From Hyphomicrobiales bacterium (GTDB lineage: Bacteria; Pseudomonadota; Alphaproteobacteria; Rhizobiales; Rhizobiaceae), in the NCBI GenBank assembly GCA_900472675.1, contig UCJA01000009.1, positions 544,551-608,550 on the forward strand: a stretch of DNA of 64,000 nt, given 5' to 3'. Shown one piece after another: positions 55,858-63,488 of this stretch (positions are counted from its first letter, which is position 1; each line of letters starts with the position of its first letter). The notes beneath the pieces are model-generated. The model was given only the letters and a program-made list of their open reading frames with translations. It was not told where the DNA came from and did not search any database. A program made the position numbers and the translations under genes.

Positions 55858-57087
55858 ATGGCCATCGAAGATACGTTGCGACCATCGCATCCGCTTCCGG
55901 TCGCTTCCTCTACCGGCGGTGCCAATCAGGTGCGCGTGCGGGCCTATAACGAGCGTCTCATCTTGTCGCTGGTCAGGCTGCACGGCTCCCTGTCCAAGGC
56001 GGACATCGCCCGCTTGAGCGGCCTGTCGGCGCAGACGGCCTCGGTCATCATGCGCTCGCTGGAAAAGGAAGACATGCTGCTGCGCGGCGACCCGGTGCGC
56101 GGTCGCGTCGGCCAGCCCTCCGTCCCCATGCAGCTCAATCCGGATGCCGTCTTCTCTTTCGGGGTGAAGATCGGCCGCCGCAGTGCCGATCTAGTGCTGA
56201 TGGATTTCGTCGGAAATATCCGGCTGCACCTGCACGAGACCTTCCGTTATCCCCTGCCCGATCAGATCATGACCTTCATCACCGGCGGCATTGCCAAGCT
56301 CGAAGCGCAGATGCGCCCGCAGCAGCGGGATCGGATCGCCGGGATAGGGATTGCCGCACCCTTCGAGCTGTGGAACTGGGCAAGCGAAGTCGGTGCGCCG
56401 GAAGGTGCCATGGAAGTCTGGCGCCACTTCGACCTGCAGACCGAGGTGGCGGCACGCATCCCCTACCCGGTCTTCCTGCAGAACGATGCCACCAGCGCCT
56501 GCGGCGCAGAACTCGTGTTCGGCAAGGGCTCGATCTACCAGGATTTCGTCTATTTCTTCGTCGGATCGTTTATCGGCGGCGGCATCGTGCTCAACTCAGC
56601 CATCTATTCGGGCCGCACCGGAACCGCTGGTGCCGTCGGCCCCCTCCCCGTGCTCGGCAGGAATGGCGAGCCCCGTCAGCTGCTGGAGATCGCCTCCATC
56701 TTCGTGCTGGAACGCATGCTGCGCGAGCGGTCGATTGATCCGGAGCCGCTGTGGTATTCGGCAGACCAGTGGATCGATTTCGGCGAACCTTTGTCGGCCT
56801 GGATCGACGCCAGTGCAAAAGCGCTCGCCCAGGCGATCGTCGCGGCTGCCTCCATCATCGATTTTGGCGCAGCGATCATCGACGGCGGCTTCCCCGCCTG
56901 GGTGCGCGAGCGGCTGGTGAAGGCGACCATCATCGAGGCTGGCCGCCTCGATCTCCAGGGCGTCGTCATGCCTGATATCATCGAAGGCTCGGTCGGCTCT
57001 CAGGCCCGCGCCATCGGCGGCGCCAGCCTGCCGATCTTTGCGCGCTACCTCACTGATCAGAACGTCCTGTTCAAGGACCTGAGTTGA
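55858..57087 (+). CDS. frcR: FrcR, ROK-family regulator of fructose uptake
   Basis: A 409-residue ROK regulator. The N-terminal winged helix is at about 25-85 (LSLVRLHGSLSKADIARLSG, LSAQTASVIMRSLEKE). The ROK domain has FLQNDATSACGAELVFG near 205 and VGSFIGGGIVLNSAIYSG near 240. The CxCGxxGC zinc motif of most ROK proteins is absent, so the fold must be held differently. GAGAGG precedes the ATG. Its position divergent to frcBCAK matches S. meliloti frcR. It overlaps the PAP2 gene end by 17 bp on the other strand. Confidence 0.9.
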   Translation: MAIEDTLRPSHPLPVASSTGGANQVRVRAYNERLILSLVRLHGSLSKADIARLSGLSAQTASVIMRSLEKEDMLLRGDPVRGRVGQPSVPMQLNPDAVFSFGVKIGRRSADLVLMDFVGNIRLHLHETFRYPLPDQIMTFITGGIAKLEAQMRPQQRDRIAGIGIAAPFELWNWASEVGAPEGAMEVWRHFDLQTEVAARIPYPVFLQNDATSACGAELVFGKGSIYQDFVYFFVGSFIGGGIVLNSAIYSGRTGTAGAVGPLPVLGRNGEPRQLLEIASIFVLERMLRERSIDPEPLWYSADQWIDFGEPLSAWIDASAKALAQAIVAAASIIDFGAAIIDGGFPAWVRERLVKATIIEAGRLDLQGVVMPDIIEGSVGSQARAIGGASLPIFARYLTDQNVLFKDLS

Positions 57088-57826
57088 CGTCCGGCTGTTC
57101 GGGACTGCTGGCCTTTGGGGAGATAAACCGTCTTGCCACCAGCCAGCAGCCTGCAGCCCAGGTCGCACCAGCGCACCACCCGGCCAGCACGTCCGTCGGA
57201 TAGTGCACGCCGAGATAGATGCGGCTAAGCCCGATCAGCAGCGTCAGCAGGATACCGGCAAACAGCAGGAAAATCCGCGTCGAACGGTATTGCTCGGCCC
57301 GCGACAGCATTGCGCCGAGCGTCAGGTAGGTGATGGCCGACAGCATGGCGTGGCCGCTCGGAAAGCTAAGGTTATGCACCTCGACCAGATGCGGCACGAT
57401 ATCCGGCCGGGGACGCGCCACGCCGAGCTTCGCCAGCTGGCTGACGATCCAGCCGCCTGCGATACAGGCAAACATGAAAATGGCCATCTCTCTCCGGCGC
57501 CCGAGCAGCAGGTAGATGGTCGCAAGCGTCGTCATTAGTGACAGCACGGTGAAACCGCCCAGCGCTGTGATGTCGTTCATGGCAAAGCTGAGCCAGGAGG
57601 GACCGATCGGCGTGCCGAGATCGCCAGGCACCCGTAGCGCGAGCAGGATCCACTCGTCGAACGCGCGGGTCTCGCCCTCCCTCACTTCGCTGGCCAGCTT
57701 CACGAATAGAAACAGGCCACCCGCGATGACGCCGAAGGTGACGAGGCTGATTGCCTCGAACCCGACGAACCGCTCGACGATCCTCTGACGGAGGCGTTGG
57801 GACAACATGATGCCTTGCTTGACCAT
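57071..57826 (-). CDS. PAP2-family membrane phosphatase
   Basis: A 251-residue inner-membrane lipid phosphatase with six helices. The three catalytic motifs are complete: KLGVARPRPD, PSGHA (with the catalytic His), and SRIYLGVHYPTDVLAG with nucleophile His and its Asp. Substrates are usually phosphatidate, undecaprenyl or phosphatidylglycerol phosphate, or lipid A phosphates. The ATG at 57826 lies 11 bp after the DUF1206 stop with GAGG upstream, so both genes share the EcfG-type promoter. Confidence 0.88.
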   Translation of the reverse strand: MVKQGIMLSQRLRQRIVERFVGFEAISLVTFGVIAGGLFLFVKLASEVREGETRAFDEWILLALRVPGDLGTPIGPSWLSFAMNDITALGGFTVLSLMTTLATIYLLLGRRREMAIFMFACIAGGWIVSQLAKLGVARPRPDIVPHLVEVHNLSFPSGHAMLSAITYLTLGAMLSRAEQYRSTRIFLLFAGILLTLLIGLSRIYLGVHYPTDVLAGWCAGATWAAGCWLVARRFISPKASSPEQPDVNSGP

Positions 57827-57836
57827 ACTCAAAACC

Positions 57837-58655
57837 TCAGACGGAAACGGCGCGGCGCGCCTGCTGCACCGTCGGCGGCCTGACGATCCGGTAGCGTGCC
57901 TCGATGAGGCCATAGGCGCCGAACGCGAACAGCCCAAGCGCCACGATCATATAGAGCATCGCGCCAAAGGGAAGTTTGCGCACCCAGATCATCGCATCGG
58001 CCGTGCTGCCCGCCTGCTGCGGATCGACGGCAAAGGCGGCGTACAGGAAGAAACCACCGACGATCAGCAGAATGACGCCGCGCGCGATCAGCCCGAACAT
58101 GCAGATGAAGTCGAGAGTTGTGTGCTTTTGCCAGTTCTGCTCGAAGTGCTTGGCATAGGCCCGGGTCGCACCGCGGAAAATGTTTGCGATGCCGCCGCCG
58201 AGGATGCCAAGCGCCAGCAGGCCGACCAGGTAACGCCCGAACGGCTGGCTCATCAGCCAGGCGGTCCAACTGCTACCGCCGTCGGAGGAGCCGCCGCCAA
58301 AGCCGAGATGAAAAGCCTGGCCAATCGCAAAGGCGGCAAGACCGATATAGGTCGCAACGCTGACCAGAAGCACGGCCCGGGCGCCATAGCCCTTCCAGTC
58401 GCTGTCGTGGTGATCGGTGTTGAAGATCGCTTGGATCAGCCGCCAGACGATGAAGCCGACAAGACCGACCCCGATCAAGCCCAGCCAGATCTGACCGAAC
58501 GGCTGGTTGAGAAGGATCTGCATCGCCGACTTCGAATCCGGCCGCCCGCCGCCAAACGACGATAGCAGCGCCATGGTCGCGGTAAGGAGATAGACAGCAC
58601 CGCGCGCCGCATATCCGGATCTGGCGTAGAGTTCGAGCTTGTTGTCAGGGATCAT
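57837..58655 (-). CDS. DUF1206 family membrane protein
   Basis: A 272-residue protein with six hydrophobic helices in three pairs, an internal threefold repeat typical of DUF1206. Each repeat opens with an aromatic-arginine-glycine motif: LYARSGYAARGAVYLLTA, WKGYGARAVLLVSVATY and FICMFGLIARGVILLIVG. Function is unknown; members are often stress-induced. The ATG at 58655 has GGAGG five bases upstream. It leads a two-gene operon with the PAP2 phosphatase behind a perfect EcfG promoter. Confidence 0.85.
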   Translation of the reverse strand: MIPDNKLELYARSGYAARGAVYLLTATMALLSSFGGGRPDSKSAMQILLNQPFGQIWLGLIGVGLVGFIVWRLIQAIFNTDHHDSDWKGYGARAVLLVSVATYIGLAAFAIGQAFHLGFGGGSSDGGSSWTAWLMSQPFGRYLVGLLALGILGGGIANIFRGATRAYAKHFEQNWQKHTTLDFICMFGLIARGVILLIVGGFFLYAAFAVDPQQAGSTADAMIWVRKLPFGAMLYMIVALGLFAFGAYGLIEARYRIVRPPTVQQARRAVSV

Positions 58656-58680
58656 CAGGTCCTCCAATCGGTCGTGCATG

Positions 58681-58705
58681 AACGCGCATTTCCGGCGCAT
58701 GTTCC
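58681..58705 (-). promoter_or_regulatory. Consensus EcfG (general stress sigma) promoter for the DUF1206-PAP2 operon
   Basis: On the minus strand GGAAC (58705-58701), 16 bp, CGTT (58684-58681): an exact match to the alphaproteobacterial EcfG consensus, 26 bp upstream of the DUF1206 start codon. Confidence 0.75.
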
Positions 58706-58848
58706 AGCAGCAGGCCTGACTCTCCGTAGCCCGGGCTTTGCTAGCCCCGCGCAACCAACGACCGTGAAAGCGCGCTACATCCACCTGCAGCATTGACCAC
58801 AGCCGCTGTTGCCATAGGTATGCGCAGCAGACAAACCATTGGTGTCCC

Positions 58849-60249
58849 TTGCATACGATCGGCATTCTGCGTCGCTGGAACGAGCAGTCCCTGGCCCGGC
58901 AGTTCCTGCTGGCGGGCGGGGTCATATCGCTTTGCGCCATGGTGGTGGTGGGCGCCCTCGTTACCAGCCTCATCGAGGACGCCGTCACGCGTAACTCCGG
59001 TGCCACCACTGCCCTCTACGTGGACAGCGTCATTGCGCCCATTCTGCCGGACCTGAAAACCACAAAGGCGCTGGATGACGTCACGACCCGGGTGCTCGAC
59101 GAAACCTTCGGCCAGGGTGCACTCGGCGGCAGGGTCATTTCTTTCCGCCTGTGGCGATCCGACGGCACCATCCTCTATTCGACCGACAAGGCCATGCTCG
59201 GCAAGCGTTTCCCGCCCAACAAGGATCTCGGCATCGCCTTTGGCGGCCAGATGGTGGCGCAGTTCGGCTACCCGGACGATCCGGAAAGCGAGGCGGAACG
59301 CGCACTCGGAAAGCCGCTCCTGGAGATCTACAATCCCGTCCTGCAGCCCTGGTCCGGCGAAGTCGTGGCCGTCAGCGAGTTCTACGAGGCAGCCGAAGAT
59401 TTCCATCGCAGCCTGTCGCAAGCCCGCCTGCGGAGCTGGCTGGCCGTCGCCGGCGTCACCCTCCTTTTCTTTCTTCTTCTGTCGGCCATCGTCTTTCGCG
59501 GCAGCCGCACCATCGCCCAGCAGCAGAAGGCGCTGACCGAACGCGTCACGGAACTCTCCTCGCTGCTGTCGCAGAACCGGGCTCTGCATGCCCGGGCGCA
59601 GCGTGCCTCGCAGCGGGCCACCGCACTCAACGAAAGCTTCCTGCGCCGTATCGGTGCCGATCTCCATGATGGCCCAGCCCAGCTCGTCGCCTATGCGGCG
59701 CTGAGGGTCGACAGCGAACTCCTGCTCGATCCGGCAGCCCCCGCACAGGCGCGGGAAAAGGAGATCGCCGCGATCAAGGATCGCCTGCAGGAAGCCATGG
59801 ACGACATCCGCAGCATCTGCACCGGCCTGGTCCTTCCCGAAATCGAAGCCTCCGACCTTCCCGACATCCTGCGTCGTGCCGTCGCCGCCCATTCGCAGCG
59901 CACCGGTGCGCCGGTGGAGCTCTCCATGGAGGGCCCATCCCGCCACTTGGCGCAGTCTGCCAAGATCTCCATCTACCGCTTTGTGCAGGAAGCACTAAAT
60001 AACGGCTTCCGACATGCAGGTGGACGAGGCCAGCGGGTGCGGCAGGGTTTTGAGGATGGCAGCATTATCATCGAGGTCAGTGACCAGGGCGACGGCTTCG
60101 ACCCGTCCGTTACACGCGACGGCGGGCTTGGCCTGGCGGGCCTGCGCGAGCGGATCGAGAGCCTCGGCGGAACCTTCGGGATCACTTCGTCCAATGCGGG
60201 AACAACCCTGCGCATGTCTCTGAATGTAAACGAAATGGAGAATTCCTGA
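58849..60249 (+). CDS. Membrane sensor histidine kinase, NarL-partner (HisKA_3) type
   Basis: A 466-residue sensor. Two membrane helices (about 18-42 and 195-217) enclose a periplasmic region of about 150 residues. A coiled coil leads to the HisKA_3 motif RIGADLHDGPAQLVAYAAL with His273, and to an ATPase domain with VQEALNNGFRHAGG, DQGDGFDPS and GGLGLAGLRERIESLGG. It is coupled to a LuxR-type regulator (TGATG overlap), forming a complete two-component system. The TTG start has no clear ribosome site and is uncertain. The periplasmic domain shows no recognised ligand site. Confidence 0.87.
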   Translation: MHTIGILRRWNEQSLARQFLLAGGVISLCAMVVVGALVTSLIEDAVTRNSGATTALYVDSVIAPILPDLKTTKALDDVTTRVLDETFGQGALGGRVISFRLWRSDGTILYSTDKAMLGKRFPPNKDLGIAFGGQMVAQFGYPDDPESEAERALGKPLLEIYNPVLQPWSGEVVAVSEFYEAAEDFHRSLSQARLRSWLAVAGVTLLFFLLLSAIVFRGSRTIAQQQKALTERVTELSSLLSQNRALHARAQRASQRATALNESFLRRIGADLHDGPAQLVAYAALRVDSELLLDPAAPAQAREKEIAAIKDRLQEAMDDIRSICTGLVLPEIEASDLPDILRRAVAAHSQRTGAPVELSMEGPSRHLAQSAKISIYRFVQEALNNGFRHAGGRGQRVRQGFEDGSIIIEVSDQGDGFDPSVTRDGGLGLAGLRERIESLGGTFGITSSNAGTTLRMSLNVNEMENS

Positions 60250-60905
60250 TGGCGGGAATACGAGTGGCGGTCATCGACGATCATCCCCTTTTTCGCGAGG
60301 GCGTGATCCGCAGCCTGGGCGAAATCGACGGGTTTGAGATTGTCGCCGAAGGCGGTTCACGCGACGAAGCGTTGAAGATCGTCAATGATCTTTGCCCCGA
60401 CGTCCTGCTGATGGATATCTCCATGCCCGGCAACGGGCTCGATGCCGTCTCCGGCGCACTGGAGGCCTGCCCGGCCCTGAAGATCATCATGCTGACGGTC
60501 TCCGAAGCCAACGACGACATTGCCAAGGCGTTGCGGCTGGGCGCGAAGGGCTATGTGCTGAAGGGCATCGGCTCGCGATCGCTGGCAGACGTGATCAAGA
60601 CCGTGGCATCGGGCGAAAGTTATGTCTCGCCCTCCCTGTCGGCCCGCCTGATCGCCGGAATGTCCGAGGCCCGGGAAGCGAGCGAAAAGCGCGACCTGAT
60701 GGCGGAGCTGACGGAAAGGGAGCAGCAGGTTCTGAACCTCGTTGCCTCCGGCCTCAGCAACAAGCGGGTGGCCATTCAGTTGGACCTGCACGAAAAGACT
60801 GTCAAGCACCACATGACCCGCATTCTCGCCAAGCTCAAGGTCACCAACCGGACCGAGGCGGCACTCGCACTGCGCGACGCGACGGAGAGCCGCCTCAGCG
60901 GCTGA
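60249..60905 (+). CDS. NarL/FixJ-family response regulator
   Basis: A 218-residue regulator. The receiver has VAVIDDHPLFREGVI, Asp56 in LLMDISMPGNG and a lysine in GYVLKGIG. The C-terminal LuxR helix-turn-helix (about 150-210) has LTEREQQVLNLVASGLSNKRVA and LHEKTVKHHMTRILAKLKVTNRTEA. It is co-translated with the kinase at 58849. Its targets are unknown; its end overlaps the convergent small exported-protein gene by 11 bp. Confidence 0.91.
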   Translation: MAGIRVAVIDDHPLFREGVIRSLGEIDGFEIVAEGGSRDEALKIVNDLCPDVLLMDISMPGNGLDAVSGALEACPALKIIMLTVSEANDDIAKALRLGAKGYVLKGIGSRSLADVIKTVASGESYVSPSLSARLIAGMSEAREASEKRDLMAELTEREQQVLNLVASGLSNKRVAIQLDLHEKTVKHHMTRILAKLKVTNRTEAALALRDATESRLSG

Positions 60906-61428
60906 ACGTTTCCAGCCGCTTACGGTCTGCGGCGGTGGCCCGGCGGTTGACGATGGTCCGCGACCGCGCGTCGCGCATCTCGTAACGGTCGGAGGTGATG
61001 CGCTCTACCGTGCCGTTGGCGTGACGCACTGAAAGCCCCCGGTCGGTGTCCGTATTCTTTGCCGGGCTGTCGTCCGGGCTCTTGTCCTGGTCCTTGCCTG
61101 GGCTGTCGTCCGGGCCCTTGTCCGGACCGGTCGCGGAGCCATCCGGTCCTGCGTCGTCCTGGCCGCCGGGGCTTCCAGGGCCTTGCCCGGCGCCTTGGTT
61201 GCCACCATTGCCGTTGCTCGCACCCTCGCTGCCATTCCCGCTGCCCTTGCCGCCGCCGCTATCGTTTCCGCTGCCGCCGCGACCACCGCCGCCGTTGCCG
61301 CTTCCACCTCCGCTGCCGCCCTTACCGCCACCACCGCCATTGTCCGCCCATGCGTCGACGGAGCCGGCGGCCAGAAGCCCGGCAAGGGCGCCACCGCCCA
61401 ACAGCATCAGCTCTCGTCTCGATTTCAT
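60895..61428 (-). CDS. Exported Gly/Ser/Asp-rich low-complexity protein
   Basis: A 177-residue protein with an N-terminal twin-arginine-like signal (SRRELMLLGGGALAGLLAAG, A-x-A near 26). Residues about 29-125 are almost entirely Gly, Ser, Asn, Asp, Pro and Lys in short repeats (GGSGGGSGNGGGG, then DKGPDDSPGKDQDKSPDDSP). The C-terminal 45 residues are compact and charged (GTVERITSDRYEMRDARSR). GGAGG precedes the ATG. I do not recognise a family; a surface- or periplasm-located flexible linker protein is the simplest guess. Confidence 0.75.
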   Translation of the reverse strand: MKSRRELMLLGGGALAGLLAAGSVDAWADNGGGGGKGGSGGGSGNGGGGRGGSGNDSGGGKGSGNGSEGASNGNGGNQGAGQGPGSPGGQDDAGPDGSATGPDKGPDDSPGKDQDKSPDDSPAKNTDTDRGLSVRHANGTVERITSDRYEMRDARSRTIVNRRATAADRKRLETFSR

Positions 61429-61812
61429 GAGCTGACCTCCTGTTGCGCTTTCCGAAAGACCTTGCCGACCGTCTGCCCTGTCGCAGAGGCTGGTCGCATC
61501 GGACATCTCGATCCCTATAACGCGCAGAAGGCCGTTTCGGCTCACATCGCGGTGCTCTTGGGCAGGTCACCGGCGGGCCTTCGTGCGTCGGAAGCGACAG
61601 CGCAGACACGATGAGGAAACCCGACATCCCCGGCCCTGTCCACCCCGCCGGGCCTTTGGGCACATAGGCTTGAGCCTTTGGTCCTAGGGCCCGCCGGACT
61701 GAAGACCCAGCCGGGAACGCAGACCCGTGGTTGCGAATTCTGATGCTATGGCTGCTCGACCTGAGCAGGCACGATCAACATCAACTGCATCTTAAAGTGC
61801 AAAGGAACGATC
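61429..61812. other. Intergenic stretch without a supported gene
   Basis: About 380 bp between the divergent low-complexity protein gene and the DUF1236-like gene. No frame here has a ribosome site with a convincing protein, and I see no RNA gene. A GGAAC at 61714-61718 has no matching CGTT at 16-17 bp. Confidence 0.5.
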
Positions 61813-62211
61813 ATGAAAACCAAGGCTCTTCTCATCTCGTCGATGATCCTTGCCGGACTTGCTCCGGCCGCTTTCGCCCAGCAGGGTACGGTCAATGGTG
61901 CCGCTGGCGGGGCCGTCACCGGAGCGATCGTCGGTGGACCGGTCGGCGCTGCCGTGGGTGGTGTGGTCGGTGCCGTAGCCGGAACCGCGATCGATCCCCC
62001 GCCGGAACGGGTTGTGACCTATGTTCAGGAACAGCCCATGCCGACCGAAACGGTCGTCGTGAAGGAGCGGTTCGTGGTCGGCAAGCCGGTCCCGGAAACC
62101 GTTGTCCTGACACCCGTCCCGGACTCGCCGAAATATTCCTATGCCATCGTCAACAAGGAACGCGTGATCGTCGATCCGCAAACCCGCACCGTCGTGCAGG
62201 TCATCGAGTAA
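61813..62211 (+). CDS. Small secreted DUF1236-like protein with a glycine zipper
   Basis: A 132-residue protein with a Sec signal peptide cut near AFA-QQ (about 22). A glycine-zipper stretch GGAVTGAIVGGPVGAAVGG (about 32-50) can insert in or associate with a membrane. The C-terminal part (VPETVVLTPVPDSPKYSYAI, VIVDPQTRTVVQVIE) matches the DUF1236 module found in rhizobial periplasmic proteins. AAAGGAACG precedes the ATG and a strong terminator follows. Function is unknown. Confidence 0.8.
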   Translation: MKTKALLISSMILAGLAPAAFAQQGTVNGAAGGAVTGAIVGGPVGAAVGGVVGAVAGTAIDPPPERVVTYVQEQPMPTETVVVKERFVVGKPVPETVVLTPVPDSPKYSYAIVNKERVIVDPQTRTVVQVIE

Positions 62212-62228
62212 GCGACTGGACCTTCTTC

Positions 62229-62265
62229 GCCCCGCAGCGTGCCCTGGCACCTGCGGGGCTTTTTT
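62229..62265 (+). terminator. Rho-independent terminator
   Basis: GCCCCGCAG and CTGCGGGGC form a 9-bp stem around a 13-base loop, followed by six Ts, directly after the DUF1236-like gene. Confidence 0.9.
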
Positions 62266-62281
62266 GCGTGATAGCCGCGGA

Positions 62282-62306
62282 GGAACATTTAATCCGCCCC
62301 GACGTT
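62282..62306 (+). promoter_or_regulatory. Consensus EcfG promoter for the efflux operon
   Basis: GGAAC at 62282-62286, 16 bp, CGTT at 62303-62306: an exact EcfG consensus, 36 bp before the GTG of the EmrA-like gene. Confidence 0.75.
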
Positions 62307-62341
62307 CTCGCGAAATCCTGCATCACCGCGAGAGGTCACCC

Positions 62342-63487
62342 GTGCCCGAAGTCCAGCGCGCCAGTTCCGAGCACGACGAAACGCCCCCTGAAGATCAGAA
62401 CCGTAACCCGAACGACGAGAATGCCCCAGACGAGCACGACGAGAAGAAGCCGTCGATTGTCCGACGCCATCCGGTCTGGATTGCGCTGATCCTTCTCGCG
62501 CTTATCGCTCTAGGGATTGCCGGCTACTTCGTCTGGCTGATCTACTATCATCCCTATGAAACCACGGACGATGCCTTCGTCGACGCCCGCAACTTCTCAG
62601 TCTCCGCGCGTGTCTCCGGCTACATCGACGAGATTGCCGTCACCGACAACCAGCACGTCGGCGCTGGTGACATGATCGCAAAAATCGCCCCGCGCGATTA
62701 CCAGATCGCCCTCGACCAGGCCGAAGCGCAGGTGGAGTCGGCCAGGGCCGCCATCGCCAACGCGAGCGCCCAGATCGACGTCGCCTCCGCATCTATCGAC
62801 GAAGCCCGAGCCCAGGAAACCTCGGCAGCGGCGGCCCTGCAGTTTGCCAAGGACGAGGCGAGCCGCCAGCGCCAGCTTCTCCAAGGCGGCGCCGGTAGCC
62901 TGCAGACCTCGCAGCAGGCCGAATCCAACCTTCGCCAAGCGCAGGCAAGCGACAGCCAGGCACAGGCGAGCGTCACCTCGGCCATGAAGAACAAGGCAGC
63001 CGCAGAGGCTCAAAGGAACAGCGCCCAGGCAAGCCTGAAGCAGGCTGAGGCGCAGCGGGAAACCGCCGAGCAGAACCTCAGCTACACCACGCTGACGGCA
63101 GCTCAGCCCGGACGCGTCGTGCGCCTCAGCGGCTCGAAGGGCCAGTTCCTCGAGGCCGGTCAGGCAGTCACCATGTTCGTTCCCGACGACGTCTGGGTCA
63201 CCGCGAACTTCAAGGAGACGCAGCTTGCCGACATGCGGCCCGGCCAGCCGGTGGATCTGACCATCGATGCCTATCCCGACCACCAACTGCACGGCAAGGT
63301 CGTCTCGGTACAGCCCGGATCGGGCACGGCCTTCTCCCTCCTGCCCGCAGAAAACGCGACCGGCAACTATGTGAAGGTGACGCAGCGGGTGCCGGTCAAG
63401 ATCGAGGTCGACCAGTGGCCGCAGGACGTCTCGATCGGGCCAGGCATGTCCGTCCTGCCCACCGTGACCGTCCGGCCGAGGAACTGA
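62342..63487 (+). CDS. EmrA/HlyD-family efflux adaptor protein
   Basis: A 381-residue membrane-fusion protein. An acidic cytoplasmic N-terminus of about 45 residues precedes one membrane helix (about 47-68), then YETTDDAFVDARNFSVSARVSGYIDEI, the EmrA-type lipoyl half-motif. A long alpha-helical hairpin of Ala/Gln-rich coiled coil follows (about 120-250), then the second lipoyl half and a beta-barrel with VWVTANFKETQLADMRPGQPV. The GTG at 62342 has GAGAGG six bases upstream; an alternative start 78 bp earlier lies before the promoter. It pairs with the downstream 14-helix pump. Confidence 0.9.
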   Translation: MPEVQRASSEHDETPPEDQNRNPNDENAPDEHDEKKPSIVRRHPVWIALILLALIALGIAGYFVWLIYYHPYETTDDAFVDARNFSVSARVSGYIDEIAVTDNQHVGAGDMIAKIAPRDYQIALDQAEAQVESARAAIANASAQIDVASASIDEARAQETSAAAALQFAKDEASRQRQLLQGGAGSLQTSQQAESNLRQAQASDSQAQASVTSAMKNKAAAEAQRNSAQASLKQAEAQRETAEQNLSYTTLTAAQPGRVVRLSGSKGQFLEAGQAVTMFVPDDVWVTANFKETQLADMRPGQPVDLTIDAYPDHQLHGKVVSVQPGSGTAFSLLPAENATGNYVKVTQRVPVKIEVDQWPQDVSIGPGMSVLPTVTVRPRN

Positions 63488-63488
63488 C

